From NCBI GenBank assembly GCA_947311845.1, contig CAMZMU010000049.1:6781597-6845596 (forward strand): 64,000 bases of DNA. The letters are read 5' to 3'. Every line of letters starts with the position of its first letter. Position 1 is the stretch's first letter. Below are positions 25,125 to 35,385 of this stretch, one piece after another. The notes under the pieces are model-generated. The model saw only the letters and a program-made list of their open reading frames with translations, was not told the origin of the DNA and made no database searches. This DNA is from Poa pratensis. Its lineage: Eukaryota; Streptophyta; Magnoliopsida; Poales; Poaceae. Made by a program: the position numbers and the translations under genes.

Positions 25125-25320
25125 CAGGTGTTACTAATTATTGGTTGTTCTTATGTATTCTTATGGTGGCATAAGGAAGATCCTAGAAAGTAAAATGCAT
25201 GTAAGTCACATTAGATAGTGCATACAAGGTTATCTATAGTTATATTGATCCATTGATGTTTCTGTGAGCATGCCTAATTCACTTTATATCTTATAAAGTT
25301 GTTAGTTTGTCAATTATTTA
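25125..25320 (+). pseudogene. ACBP gene fragment 1 (exon 4 and intron 4 remnant)
   Basis: The piece GTTGTTCTTATG...ATGGTGGCATAAGGAAGATCC...AAAATGCATGTAAGTCAC matches the intact ACBP gene around its exon 4 (46760-46925). It continues through intron 4 to TTAGTTTGTCAATTATTTA (compare 47008-47030). Most of exon 4 is deleted. It stops exactly where the duplicated kelch exon 1 begins at 25321. Confidence 0.75.
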
Positions 25321-25321
25321 C

Positions 25322-25399
25322 CTGCGAGGGATGGCGAGGTTGGCCACCAAAGTCAAAGGTGTCGGCTCTCGATCGATGCATCTGCGTCGGTTGTATCAT
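25322..25399 (-). pseudogene. Second copy of kelch exon 1
   Basis: On - an ATG at 25399 opens a frame close to kelch exon 1 (PTQMH, then RAD.FDFGGQP). It ends CCCTCGCAG|GTAAATAA, so even the splice donor is kept. No downstream kelch exons follow; instead ACBP sequence lies beyond 25321. The homology to 24095-24435 continues upstream to about 25690. It is a duplicated promoter plus first exon, not a full gene. Confidence 0.88.
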
Positions 25400-25696
25400 C
25401 TCTCTCATGGCCTCCTCCTCCTCCTCTCCCACTCCCGGCGACGTGATGTGATCGAATGGGGTCATAGAAATGGGGAAGTTGTTGTTGTGACGGTGTAGAT
25501 AGTGGTAGACCCCTCCGTTCCCTCGTATGGTAGTAGGCCTAGCCAATATCACCTTAGTCTGACTTTTGATCCCCGCCACCTAGGACTCTCACTAACGCCA
25601 GAAGTCTTGACTAGTAGGGTCAGAGCAGCCAAGGTTTTTTTTACCAAACAATGGTAAATATTGTGCGGTCACTCCTATGATTCTCCCATGTAATCT

Positions 25697-26838
25697 AAAG
25701 GCGTGGAACGAGGAGAGCAAGTGGACGAGGTAGGTAATTCGCCGCCTCGTCCCAATCCCCAGATTCAACCTTCTGATCACACCTCCGGTTCTCGAGATTC
25801 AGTCTTTCTTTTTGTTTGTGGTGTGTGTGTGAGACTCGGTTTGATCAATGAAGATGATAATTGATATAGTGTTTCCAAACATGAAGTCGGAGTAGATGTA
25901 CAAAAGATACATATGGGTGGCCCTACTCTCTGCTCGTGGGTCACGACAAGCACAAATTAGTAAGTGTTTCATGTGTCACGACGACTGTAACATCGTGTTA
26001 GTCTGGATGTTGGAATCCGTTAGTAGTAATGGATGCTAGGTACCTTTGGGGACATCCGATAAATGCTACTCCCTCCATTCGGAAACAGATGACTTAGGTT
26101 TGTCCAAATTTGGATGTATGTACATACTAAAACATGTCTACATACATCCGTATTTAGACAAATCTAAGTCATCTATTTCCGAACGGAGGGAGTAGAAAGG
26201 AAGAAATACACAAAAACACCAATTTAGCAGTGGTCGTGCATGTATTTTTAATTGACTTTGCTTGCTTACATTACTTGTGTTTCAGCTGGCATGGCCTTGG
26301 AAGCATGCCGACCTTGGAGGAAATGCGTCTTTTTGTCAAAATACGCGCGGTATAACTAATTATAGGTTGTTCTTCAATGTGTGTGTGTCTGTAGTAATGT
26401 TTTATTTACACATCAATATGGTGGCAGGACGAAGACCCTGGATGGTACTCTTGGGTCTCTGGGTTGAACCATCATCTTGAGTTCAACCATCAGCATGTTG
26501 TAGATATCGAAATGCATGTAATTCATATACAAGGTTTTGTCTAGCAAAGTATACTGCTTCTTTGTTGTTTGCATGTGCATTTAGAATTCACTGTATAGTG
26601 TCCTTGAAGTCCTTGGTTTGTCAAATATTTATTTATGTCAAAAGAAACCAAAGGAATAGGACAACATTGTACCATCTTTGACAAATGAAAAAATATCAAT
26701 TCCAAAACCAAAAAACCATTTGAAAACGGAAGTTCATTGGACACACAAGACAAAGTCGTTATTTTGAAAGGTTTTAGTAGGCTCATGAGCAATGGGCCGT
26801 ATTCTCTGTTAGCCAACCATACTAAACCTCGTTATGAG
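25697..26838 (+). pseudogene. ACBP gene fragment 2 (exons 2-5)
   Basis: Recognisable pieces are the exon 2 end at about 25697-25730 (GCGTGGAACGAGGAGAGCAA), exon 3 at 26286-26349 (SWHGLGSMPTLEEMRLFVKI), exon 4 at 26428-26517 with a 15-bp insertion, and exon 5 at about 26645-26838 ending CGTTATGAG|GT. Exon 5 carries an in-frame TAG soon after its start. The order and splice borders match the intact ACBP gene at 46482-47250. Exon 1, the start codon and everything after exon 5 are absent. A Stowaway sits in what would be intron 2. Confidence 0.92.
26069..26192. mobile_element. Stowaway MITE, complete
   Basis: A 124-bp near-perfect palindrome runs from CTCCCTCCATTCGGAAACAG to CTATTTCCGAACGGAGGGAG with TA on both sides (26067-26068, 26193-26194). 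Arms such as ATGACTTAGGTTTGTCC pair with GGA..AGACAAATCTAAGTCAT. It lies within intron 2 of the ACBP pseudogene fragment. Confidence 0.95.
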
Positions 26839-27189
26839 GTGTGCCATATGTTATCATCTTATGTTTGTAAGTCACGTGACTAGTACATTATTTTCTTACG
26901 TTATCTCTATTGACTTTTGTAGCATTGACAATAAAAGTTGTTATTCTATCTCACCTGAACACTTCACCATGAATTTGGGCCTAAGCCCAATTTATAGTCT
27001 CGTAACAAACTCAAGATGCTAGGAGTATACTTCCTTGGGTGGTGCTCATATAATTCTTGCTACACATAATCACCATGAAACAATTAAAGAGAATGTTCAT
27101 ATATTCCACTCACGGTTGTGTGTGGGGCAGTTATTCACAAGACGTAGCATTGTTTGCGATTCGAGTGGTATCTTTTGGAAGAGAGTTGA

Positions 27190-28370
27190 CGCTAAAACAC
27201 GACCAACTACTCATTAGCATGCTAGTATATATGTACGACCTTCGCACCATTTAGAGGATAAGTAAGACATTGCCATTTAGTACAGAGGGATCAACTCATT
27301 CTAACTGAGAAGAGATCTGATCACACTTTGTACCTAATCAAACACACCCATTTTACTCTATTATTATTAATATAGTACTTTACATTGTTATTTGTATGTT
27401 ATTTTTGTGTCTCACGCCATCTACACTTCATTGAGTCAGAGAAAGTACTGCAAAGATTGGCCTCTAGAACCAACAAGGTTACAGGGGTTGACAAAGACCA
27501 TAACACAAAATAACTCTACACAATGAATTATTTATTCTTTTTTCGGGACCATATTTTATCTTGGAATACATAGTAAACATCCTTATTTAAAAAAATTACT
27601 TAGTGAAACAAATTGTGCAACTGCAATTATGGCCATCACACTGAGCAACCTTGTAATAGCCACCTTGTTGTCTCGCAATGGAACCACAAGTCCACTTGCA
27701 AATCAGTTTGGTGCAAAGGATCAAATGACCCACACCGTCCTTGATGCAACGCTCTGCAGCAAATATAGACACAACACTTTTGTGAAGGTTATAGATGTGC
27801 TCATAAAACAAGCGTAAAATCGTGATTTGTACAACTAAATTTGCACGCATCCATCTAAATGGATACAATCATCTCCAAGCTACATAACACATATTTGAGA
27901 GGATAACAAAAGAAGAAAACCACACCTGCCGAAGTTGGATTTCCTAAAGACAAAAGCAGCAAGACGAAACAAACACCCACAACGGTGCATCCATTACAAG
28001 TTGCTGCACTAACACAAGAATGACTCTTTCTTGTTGTAGTCTTTCTTTCGTGTGTCTGTAAACAATGTTGTATGTTGTGATGGATAGAACCCGAATGCCA
28101 TCTTATAGCCTTTTTTGATAAAGATAGAAATGGAAGCATGTAATGCTTTTTTAAGGGAATAATATAAAGATATGAACAAAGCCATTCAATTCCATTTGTT
28201 ATTTTCTATCATATCTTTCTGTTTTTATTCGTAATAGCTAGATTATTGTACATATAGCTGATAGTTATCTGTCATTACATCATCATTATTGGAATAGAAT
28301 AAAGAGACATGCAATACATTCCAATTCAACATAGAGAAAAATGCAATGCATATTATTACTATTAACTTAG
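27190..28370. repeat. Duplicated segment, copy A (uninterrupted)
   Basis: This segment aligns by eye with a second copy made of about 30320-30400, 40124-40634 and 43946-44690. Shared landmarks are CTCATTAGC, CCATTTAGAGGA.AAGTAAG, CTGATCACACTTTGTA, the DEFL exons, GCACGCATCCATCTAAA and GGAAGCA.GTAATGCT. Copy A has none of the transposons found in copy B. Weaker similarity extends left to about 27070. Confidence 0.88.
27596..27990 (-). pseudogene. Defensin-like (DEFL) gene copy A, start region frameshifted
   Basis: Exon 2 (27753-27596) encodes a small Cys-rich domain with eight Cys in the DEFL spacing C-x9-C-x4-C-x3-C ... C-x4-C-x-C-x2-C and a GG pair before the fifth Cys. Exon 1 (27990-27926) encodes a signal-peptide-like run (VCFVLLLLSLGNPTSA). 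The donor is GCAG|GTGTGG and the acceptor GCTGCAG, and phase 1 joins cleanly. Relative to copy B, exon 1 is five bases shorter just after the ATG, so that ATG is out of frame with the hydrophobic core. I found no other in-frame start. Such peptides are secreted; many act in defence or pollen-pistil signalling. Function here is unknown. Confidence 0.75.
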
Positions 28371-28474
28371 GGGAAATATAAACTTTTTTCTACAGTAGAA
28401 TCCAGCTCACCATTGCAATATAAGCAAATAGTTCTTGTAGAAGTGATTGATTTCCAAACACATGGCTAAACATG

Positions 28475-29974
28475 TGTAACATCCGAATTTTCTCGACTTT
28501 TAAAAGTTTTTATAAAATAGTAACTTTCCCGAGAAAATTGTTCTATTACATGAAATAATTAACTTAATATGATATTTTTAATACTTGGGCTTAGCTTGAA
28601 TTAATCAAACTTGAATTAAATATTTAGTTTTTAAATTGCTGGGGAGAAGTCCCTATTTAAAAATATTTTTATGCCTTTTTACGGGAAAAGCTCGTCCAAC
28701 AATCAATTAATTTTTTTTCTAGAAGTAATTTTTTATTTCTATTTTTTTCGGCAAGCCAAGGCCAAGGCTGAAGGTCAGCCGCCCCACCAATTCTCTCTCT
28801 CGTCCGTTCCCTCCACCCTAGTTGGGCCAGCGCACGAGGCCGGCAACTAGCCCAACCGTTTTTTCTTCAATTTTCGCGCATGAGTTTTTGGACCTCTATT
28901 AAAACTCGAACAATCCGCCCATCAAGTCGTCTCAAAGTGGAAACTTCGATTTCAGATATACTTTTCAATATTTTGCTCCCCACGGTTCTATACTTCACCG
29001 TTTCTCTTCGCATGCTTGACGAAAGGTGTACATCTTGTCGATATCTTTCATCCCAAACAAACCTCGCCTCTTTTTTATCCACCATATGCGGAGATATTCC
29101 CCTCACGAGTTTCTAGATCTGACGGAGTAAAACCTAGATTTCTCCTCATCCATCCAACCAATTCCGTTGAAATTTCGACATGAGGTAGATCTGATAATTC
29201 TCCACAAATTTCTACAGAAGGTAGATCCGTTGAAACTTAGATCTAAATGAAAGCGAGCCCTGACAGAGTCCCTCCCGAAAGAGTGGTGTTTCCGGTTCCA
29301 AAAGCGTCACCTAGATTGTCTTGTGTATCAACTATGAGCTGAACTAGATCGATTCGCTCGCCTCTAACTCGCTAGTCATCGTTCGAACGAGATCGATTTG
29401 TGATTGGCTGAATAATGGAAGCACGTACAAAGGTGGGCAATATATAGTAGATTGTATGCAAGGCATGGAAAACATGTCCCACGGGTTTACAAATATCATT
29501 TTCGGATCCAACTCCTACTATAAAATAGGCAGGCTCTCGACCTTCGTATTGGAGTCGGGCTCCACCAAGTTGCCGAACTGAATTTTGAATACCCTCTATG
29601 TTTGGGTCGAACTAGTCATGTTTTCTTTTGTAGTTGGACTACCTTGGTCGAACCTTCTTTTCTATTTTTTCCTTGGTCAGTCGTATCTTCTACATTCCTC
29701 ATGTCCTCGTGCCGACTGCTCCCATCCGAGTGCTTCCATCATCCGAGTGTTTATCACGCCCACTGCCCACTGAGCGATTTTGCCTCCGATTGCTCCATGC
29801 GTCACCCGAGTGATCATGTTCCCGAGTGCTACTTGAACGTGTCTACCCAAGTCGTTTGCAACAATAGTGATCTCACTCTTGTCAGATAGTCAGCCAAAAT
29901 GGTTATCAAGATACATGTTTGTCGATTAGTTGTGCAATTTTCCTTGATTAATTATTTCATTGAGACGAATCACA
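28475..29974. mobile_element. Solo LTR, 1500 bp
   Basis: It begins TGTAACATCCGAATTTTC and ends GACGAATCACA, the TG...CA form of an LTR. Perfect 5-bp TSDs ACATG lie at 28470-28474 and 29975-29979. No internal domain or second LTR is present, so it is a solo LTR left by recombination between two LTRs. The TGTAACATCC start is seen in several Ty3/gypsy families of grasses. The orientation is not decided. Confidence 0.88.
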
Positions 29975-30987
29975 ACATGATATGATGAGCCTGGTTTTAT
30001 GTGCTTATGTATCGATTGTCCTAAGTTTGAACATGCACTCATGTGTCACTTTATATATTATTCCGAAATATCATAATACATGGTCAATACACAAACCAAA
30101 TACAGTAATCGACGCGGATCATAAGACAAGTCCTTAGCTATGATTTGGGGATCATATGAGCTCAAGATTCATTATAAGTTCCCCACATAACGACTGCCTG
30201 CAGAGAATCATCCACAGGAGTATTAAAGGGAATATTCCCTTATTTCACTATGCGGTTCCCATGTGGTAGTAATCCACCAGACTTCGTTTCTACCCAAGGT
30301 GACCAATCCGAATGATTCCTTTTGGGAAAGAGTTGTCACCAACACATGACAAACTGCTCATTAGCGTGGTAGTTTATAAATATGAACTTTGCGCCATTTA
30401 GAGCATCTCCACCGGCACCCTCCAAACGACCCCTCAAAGGCCCATTGGGGGTTCGGACGCCAAAAACCGCCACCAGCGGGACCCCAAAGGGTCGCCCCGA
30501 GCAATTTCATGTCCGACACCCCCGAGAGGGCCTCCAAGCCGGACACTGCCCGGACATGGCCTCCGACAGGGGTGGCCCACCCGTCATACACACAACACCG
30601 GCCTGGCCATGGTTGAAGGCGCCGTGCAGGAGGCTGTTCCGCCCGCGTTAATGGCGACGCGTTTCCGCAGGCGACGAAGGGATGGGACGGCGATGCGTCT
30701 CCCGCACGCCTCGCATTTACGGCGGCGCCTGCTGAGCGCCCTGCCTTTCCCAGCTTCCCAAGCGGCGCAGTGGCGGAGACGTGTCGCCGCCATTAACTCC
30801 GACGCGACGCGTGCTCACCCACCCGATGCTTCCCGCCCAGCGCCACCGCTTCCCGCCTCGGTTTCCCGTCTCGACCTTGGCCGGCTATAAAGAGGCCCCC
30901 GCCGTGCAGCCATTTCACCACACCAGCACCGACACTCGCCGTAGCCACTTGACCACACCACCAGCCGTAGCCGTAGCCCAGAGCACC

Positions 30988-31520
30988 ATGCCTCGCTGCC
31001 TCGCCACCTCATGTGGCACCCTCACCCAGGCGGCACGCCGTGCTCACGGCGCGCTGGAGGACGCCGCCGCCGACGAACAGCCGTTCAACTGGGCGGATGT
31101 GGACGACGTCGACGTGGATGAGCAGGAGGAACAGGAGCCGGTGCAGGACCCGTACCCCGGCCAGGAGCCACCGCCGGAGCTCGATGAGGTGCCGCCGCCG
31201 CAGCAGCAGGAGCCGAAGCAGGTGGTGCTGCCGCCGCCGCTGTGGCCAGACCAGGTGGTTGCCACCAACTCGTTCGAGAGCTGGCGCAACGAGCAGGCAA
31301 GCCGCCAGGTCAGGCTCGGCTACGAGGCGGCTGGGGACGCCGTGGAGGCCACCATCATCCAGGCCTCCATCGCGAGCGCGGAGCGCGACGAGCGTTGCCG
31401 TGCCTTCATGGCCGCTGAGCGGGCGGCGTTCGAGCAGCTCAACGCCCAGGCGGAGGAGCCCAGGCAGCAGCTCATCGCCCAGGCGGAGGAGCTACCACAT
31501 GCGACCTCCCAGCTGCGCGC
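30988..31520 (+). pseudogene. ORF inside the Harbinger element, split by the LTR element
   Basis: An ATG at 30988, about 100 bases after a TATAAA, opens a frame starting MPRCLATSCGTLTQAARR. It has an acidic Gln/Pro-rich middle (DVDDVDVDEQEEQEPVQ) and an Ala/Glu-rich part likely to form coiled coil (SIASAERDERCRAFMAAERA). The frame is interrupted at 31520 by the Athila-like insertion. The remainder lies at 39615-39820, where the last part (RQVASALRQERRVRSRLAKA) ends at a TAG, after an additional frameshift near 39705. No known domain was recognised. It may be a captured or element-specific accessory gene. Confidence 0.6.
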
Positions 31521-33091
31521 TGATACGTCTCAAACGTATCTATAATTTTTGATGTTCCATGCTTGTTTTATACCAATTGCTACATGTTTTGCATCTACTT
31601 TATATCACTTTTATACATTTTTTGGGACTAACCTATTAACAAGATGCCGAAGTGCCAGTTCCTGTTTTCTGCTGTTTTTGTATTCCAGAAAAGCTAGTCT
31701 GGAAATATTCTCGGAATTGGACGAAACTCACGGGGTCCCTATTTTACCAGAACACACCTGACGGACCAAAGGAGCAAGGAGGAGCCACCAGGGGCCCACA
31801 CGCACTAGGGCGGGGCCCCCTCTGCCGCGCCCTAGGGTGGTGTGGGCCCCTCGGGGGTCGTCAGCCGCCGCCCTTTCGCCTACTTATTCCCCCCGACGCG
31901 AAAACCCTAAGTGCCTGAGCAAATATCCACGAAAAGTTCCAGAGACGCCGCCGCCGTCAACCCTAGCTCGGGAGGGTTCAGAACCTCTTCCCGGCACCCT
32001 GCCGGAGAGGGGAATCGTCACCGGAGGCTTCTACATCGCCATGCCTGCCTCCGGAGTGATGCGTGAGTAGTTCATCCTTGGACTACGGGTCCATAGCAGT
32101 AGCTAGATGGTTGTCTCTCCACTTTGTGCCATCATGTTTAGATCTTGTGAGCTGCCCTACATGATCAAGATCATATTATTGTAATGCTACATGTTGTGTT
32201 TGCTGGGATCCGATGAATATTGAATATTATGTCAAGTTGATTATCAATCTATCTATGTTATTTAAGATCTTGCATGCTTTCCGTTACTCGTAGATGCTTT
32301 GGCCAAGTAGATGCTTGTAACTCCAAGAGAGAGTATTTATGCTAGATAGTGGGTTCATGCCTCCGTTTAATCTGGGACAGTGACAGAAAGTTCTAAGGTT
32401 GTGGATGTGCTGTTGCCACTAGGGATAACCTAACGATGCTATGTCCACGGCATATGTGTTTGTTTACATTACGCACTTTACTTAATGCAATTATCCGTTG
32501 CTTGCAACTTAATACCAACGGGGGACTCGGATGACAACCCGGCGGTGGATTATTAGTCATAGATGCTGTTGGATAACGGTCTATGTATTATGTCGTAATG
32601 CCCAATTAAATATCATAGTAGTCATCATGTCATATATGCATTGTCATGCGCTCACTATTTGTCAATTGCCCAGCTGTAATTTGTTCACCCAACATGTTAG
32701 TTATCTTTTATGGAGAGACACCACTAGTGAACTGTGGACCCCGGTCCATTCTTTTACACTGATTAAACAACCACAAACTGCAAACTGTTCCTTTTTCATT
32801 CTCTGCAATTTAATACTCATTTTCCACACCATACGTTTAATCCTTTGTTTTCAGCAAGCCGGTGAGATTGACAACCTCACTGTTTCGTTGGGGCAAAGTA
32901 GTTTGATTGTGTTGTGTGCAGATTCCACGTTGGTGATCGTATTGCGCCGTGCGAGCCACCAACAACCTTCTGAAGAGTTGCTGCTCCTACTGGTTCGATA
33001 ACCTTGGTTTCTTTCTGAGGGAAAACTTGCTGCTGACTGCATCATACCTTCCTCTTGGGGTCTCCCAACGAACGTGTGATTCACGTCATCA
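31521..33091 (+). repeat. 5' LTR (1571 bp)
   Basis: TG...CA ended, and nearly identical to 38037-39609. It contains the conserved GGGAGGGTTCAGAACC and GGAATCGTCACCGGAGG blocks common in Triticeae LTRs. Confidence 0.95.
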
Positions 33092-33101
33092 AGCTTTTTT
33101 C

Positions 33102-33119
33102 TGGCGCCGTTGCCGGGGA
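33102..33119 (+). promoter_or_regulatory. Primer-binding site, tRNA-Asp type
   Basis: TGGCGCCGTTGCCGGGGA is complementary to the 3' end of plant tRNA-Asp, the primer used by many Athila-type elements. It lies 10 bases after the 5' LTR. Confidence 0.85.
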
Positions 33120-33297
33120 GACAGCAGTCTTCTGCAAGGGGAGTTTCACGCTTCCAATCTCTTTACTTTGTTTTTGTCTTGCTTAGTTTATTTTATTTTA
33201 TCTTGTTTGCTTTCAATTATCAAAAACACAAAAAAATTAGTTACTTGCATCTAGTTTACTTTCAAGTTATTTTCTGTCTGTTTTTAATTCTGCTAAA

Positions 33298-34952
33298 ATG
33301 AGTACTCCTGAGAACACTAAGTTGTGTGATTTCACTAGCACGAACAACAATGATTTCATATGCACACCTATTGCTCCACCTGCTGCTTCAGCAGAATTTT
33401 ATGAAATTAAACCTGCACTTTTAAATCTTGTTATGAAAGAGCAATTTTCTGGTGTTAGTACTGATGATGCTGCTGTTCACCTTAATAACTTTGTTGAACT
33501 TTGTGAAATGCAAAAGCTCAAGGAAGTAGATGGTGATATTATTAAACTGAAACTTTTTCCTTTCTCCTTGAGAGGACGTGCTAAAGAATGGTTGCTATCT
33601 TTGCCTAGAAATAGTATTGATTCATGGACTAAATGCAAAGATGCTTTTATTGGAAAATATTATCCTCCTGCTAAGATTATTTCTTTGAGAAGTAGCATAA
33701 TGAATTTTAAGCAATTTGATAATGAACATGTTGCTCAAGCATGGGAGAGAATGAAATCATTGGTTAAAAATTGTCCCACTCATGGACTGACTACTTGGAT
33801 GATCATCCAAACCTTCTATGCAGGATTAAATTTTTCTTCAAGGAATTTATTGGATTCGGCCGCTGGAGGTACCTTTATGTCCATCACTTTGGGTGCTGCA
33901 ACAAAGCTTCTTGATGATATGATGATTAATTATTCTGAGTGGCACACCGAGAGAGCTCCAACAGGTAAGAAGGTAAATTCTGTTGAGGAAACCTCTCCTT
34001 GAGTGCCAAAATTGATACTATTATGTCTATGCTTGCAAATGGTCAAACACATGTTGATCCAAATAATGTTCCTTTAGCTTCTTTGGTTGCTCAAGAAGAG
34101 CATGTTGATGTGAACTTCATTAAAAATAATAACTTCAACAACAATGCTTATAGGAATAATTTTGGTAATAGCAATTATAGGCCCTATCCTTCTAATAGTG
34201 GCAATGGTTATGGAAATTCCTATAGTAACTCCTACAACAATAATAAGAGTGTACCCTCGATCTTGAAGTTATGCTTAAGGATTTTATTAGTACACAAACT
34301 GCTTTCAATAAAACTGTTGAGGAGAAATTTGGGAAAATTGATGTGCTTTCCTCTAAAGTTGATAGTCTTGCTCTTGATGTTGACTTGTTGAAACTAAAGA
34401 ACATGCCTCATGATGTTAAAGAGAGCAAAACTCTCAATGCTATACAAGTTAAAATTGATAACAATGTGAGGATGTTAGCTGAATTGCATGCTAGATGGGA
34501 AAGAGAGGATGAAATTGCTAGAAAGAATAATATTGCTAGAGTTTATACTATTACTACTTCTGAAAATGCTTCAAACTCAAGTGTTACAAACCTCCTACCA
34601 TTAATGGCAAGATATTGGTGTTGGTAATGTTTCCACTTCTATTGCAAAATGTCCTAAATTGCCTGATAACTCTGAAACTGTCCTTGATAAAGATGCTGAA
34701 ATTTCTAGCAATAAGGAAGATAATAACTCCATTACTTTTGATAATAATGACTTTGATTTTGATGGTTGCAATATTTCTGAAGTAATTAAGTTCTTGCAAA
34801 AGCTAGCTAGAAGTCCTAATGCTAGTGCTATAAACATGGCTTTTACTAAACATATTACTAATGCTCTCATGCAAGTTAGGGAAGAGAAATTAAAACATGA
34901 AGCTTCTATCCCTAGGAAGTTAGAAGATGGTTGGGAGCCCATCATTAAATGA
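33298..34952 (+). pseudogene. Athila-like gag, with frame breaks
   Basis: An ATG at 33298 starts a gag of the retrotrans_gag type: FSLRGRAKEWLLSLPRNSI is the hallmark core, followed by FIGKYYPPAKI and WERMKSLVKNCPTHG. The first frame stops at 34002. Later frames (33999-34391, 34271-34627, 34659-34952) carry an Asn-rich stretch (VNFIKNNNFNNNAYRNNFGN) and coil-like gag C-terminus. At least three frame changes show decay or poor coding constraint. It builds the virus-like particle in intact relatives. Confidence 0.85.
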
Positions 34953-35385
34953 AATTGAATGACTTTGATTGCAATGCTTTGTGTGACCTTGGTGCTAGTA
35001 TTTCTGTTATGCCTAAAAGATTTATGATATGCTTGATTTAGCACCTTTGGAAAATTGTTACTTGGATGTTCACCTTGTTGATTCTACTATTAAAAAACCT
35101 TTGGGAAGAATTGATGATGTTCTTATCATGGTTAACAACAATTATGTCCCCGTTGATTTTATTGTCTTGGATATTGAATGCAATCCATCATGCCCTATTG
35201 TGCTGGGAAGACCTTTTCTTAGAACTGTAGGTGCTATTATTGATATGAAAGAAGGGAATATAAAATATCAATTTCCTCTCAAGAAAGGTATGGAACACTT
35301 TCCTAGGAAGAAGATTAAGCCACCTTATGATTCTATTGTTCGAACAAATTACAATGTTGATGCTTCTTCACTTGGTAATACTTGA
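34953..35385 (+). pseudogene. Retropepsin-like protease of the Athila-like element
   Basis: Around 34965-35020 the sequence reads LCDLGASISVMPK, in which the active-site triad normally DLGA/DTGA is visible. A one-base frame change follows. The 35029-35385 frame continues with DFIVLDIECNPSCPIVLGRP, the ILGRPFL motif of retropepsin-like proteases. It ends at a stop, and no pol follows. Confidence 0.8.
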
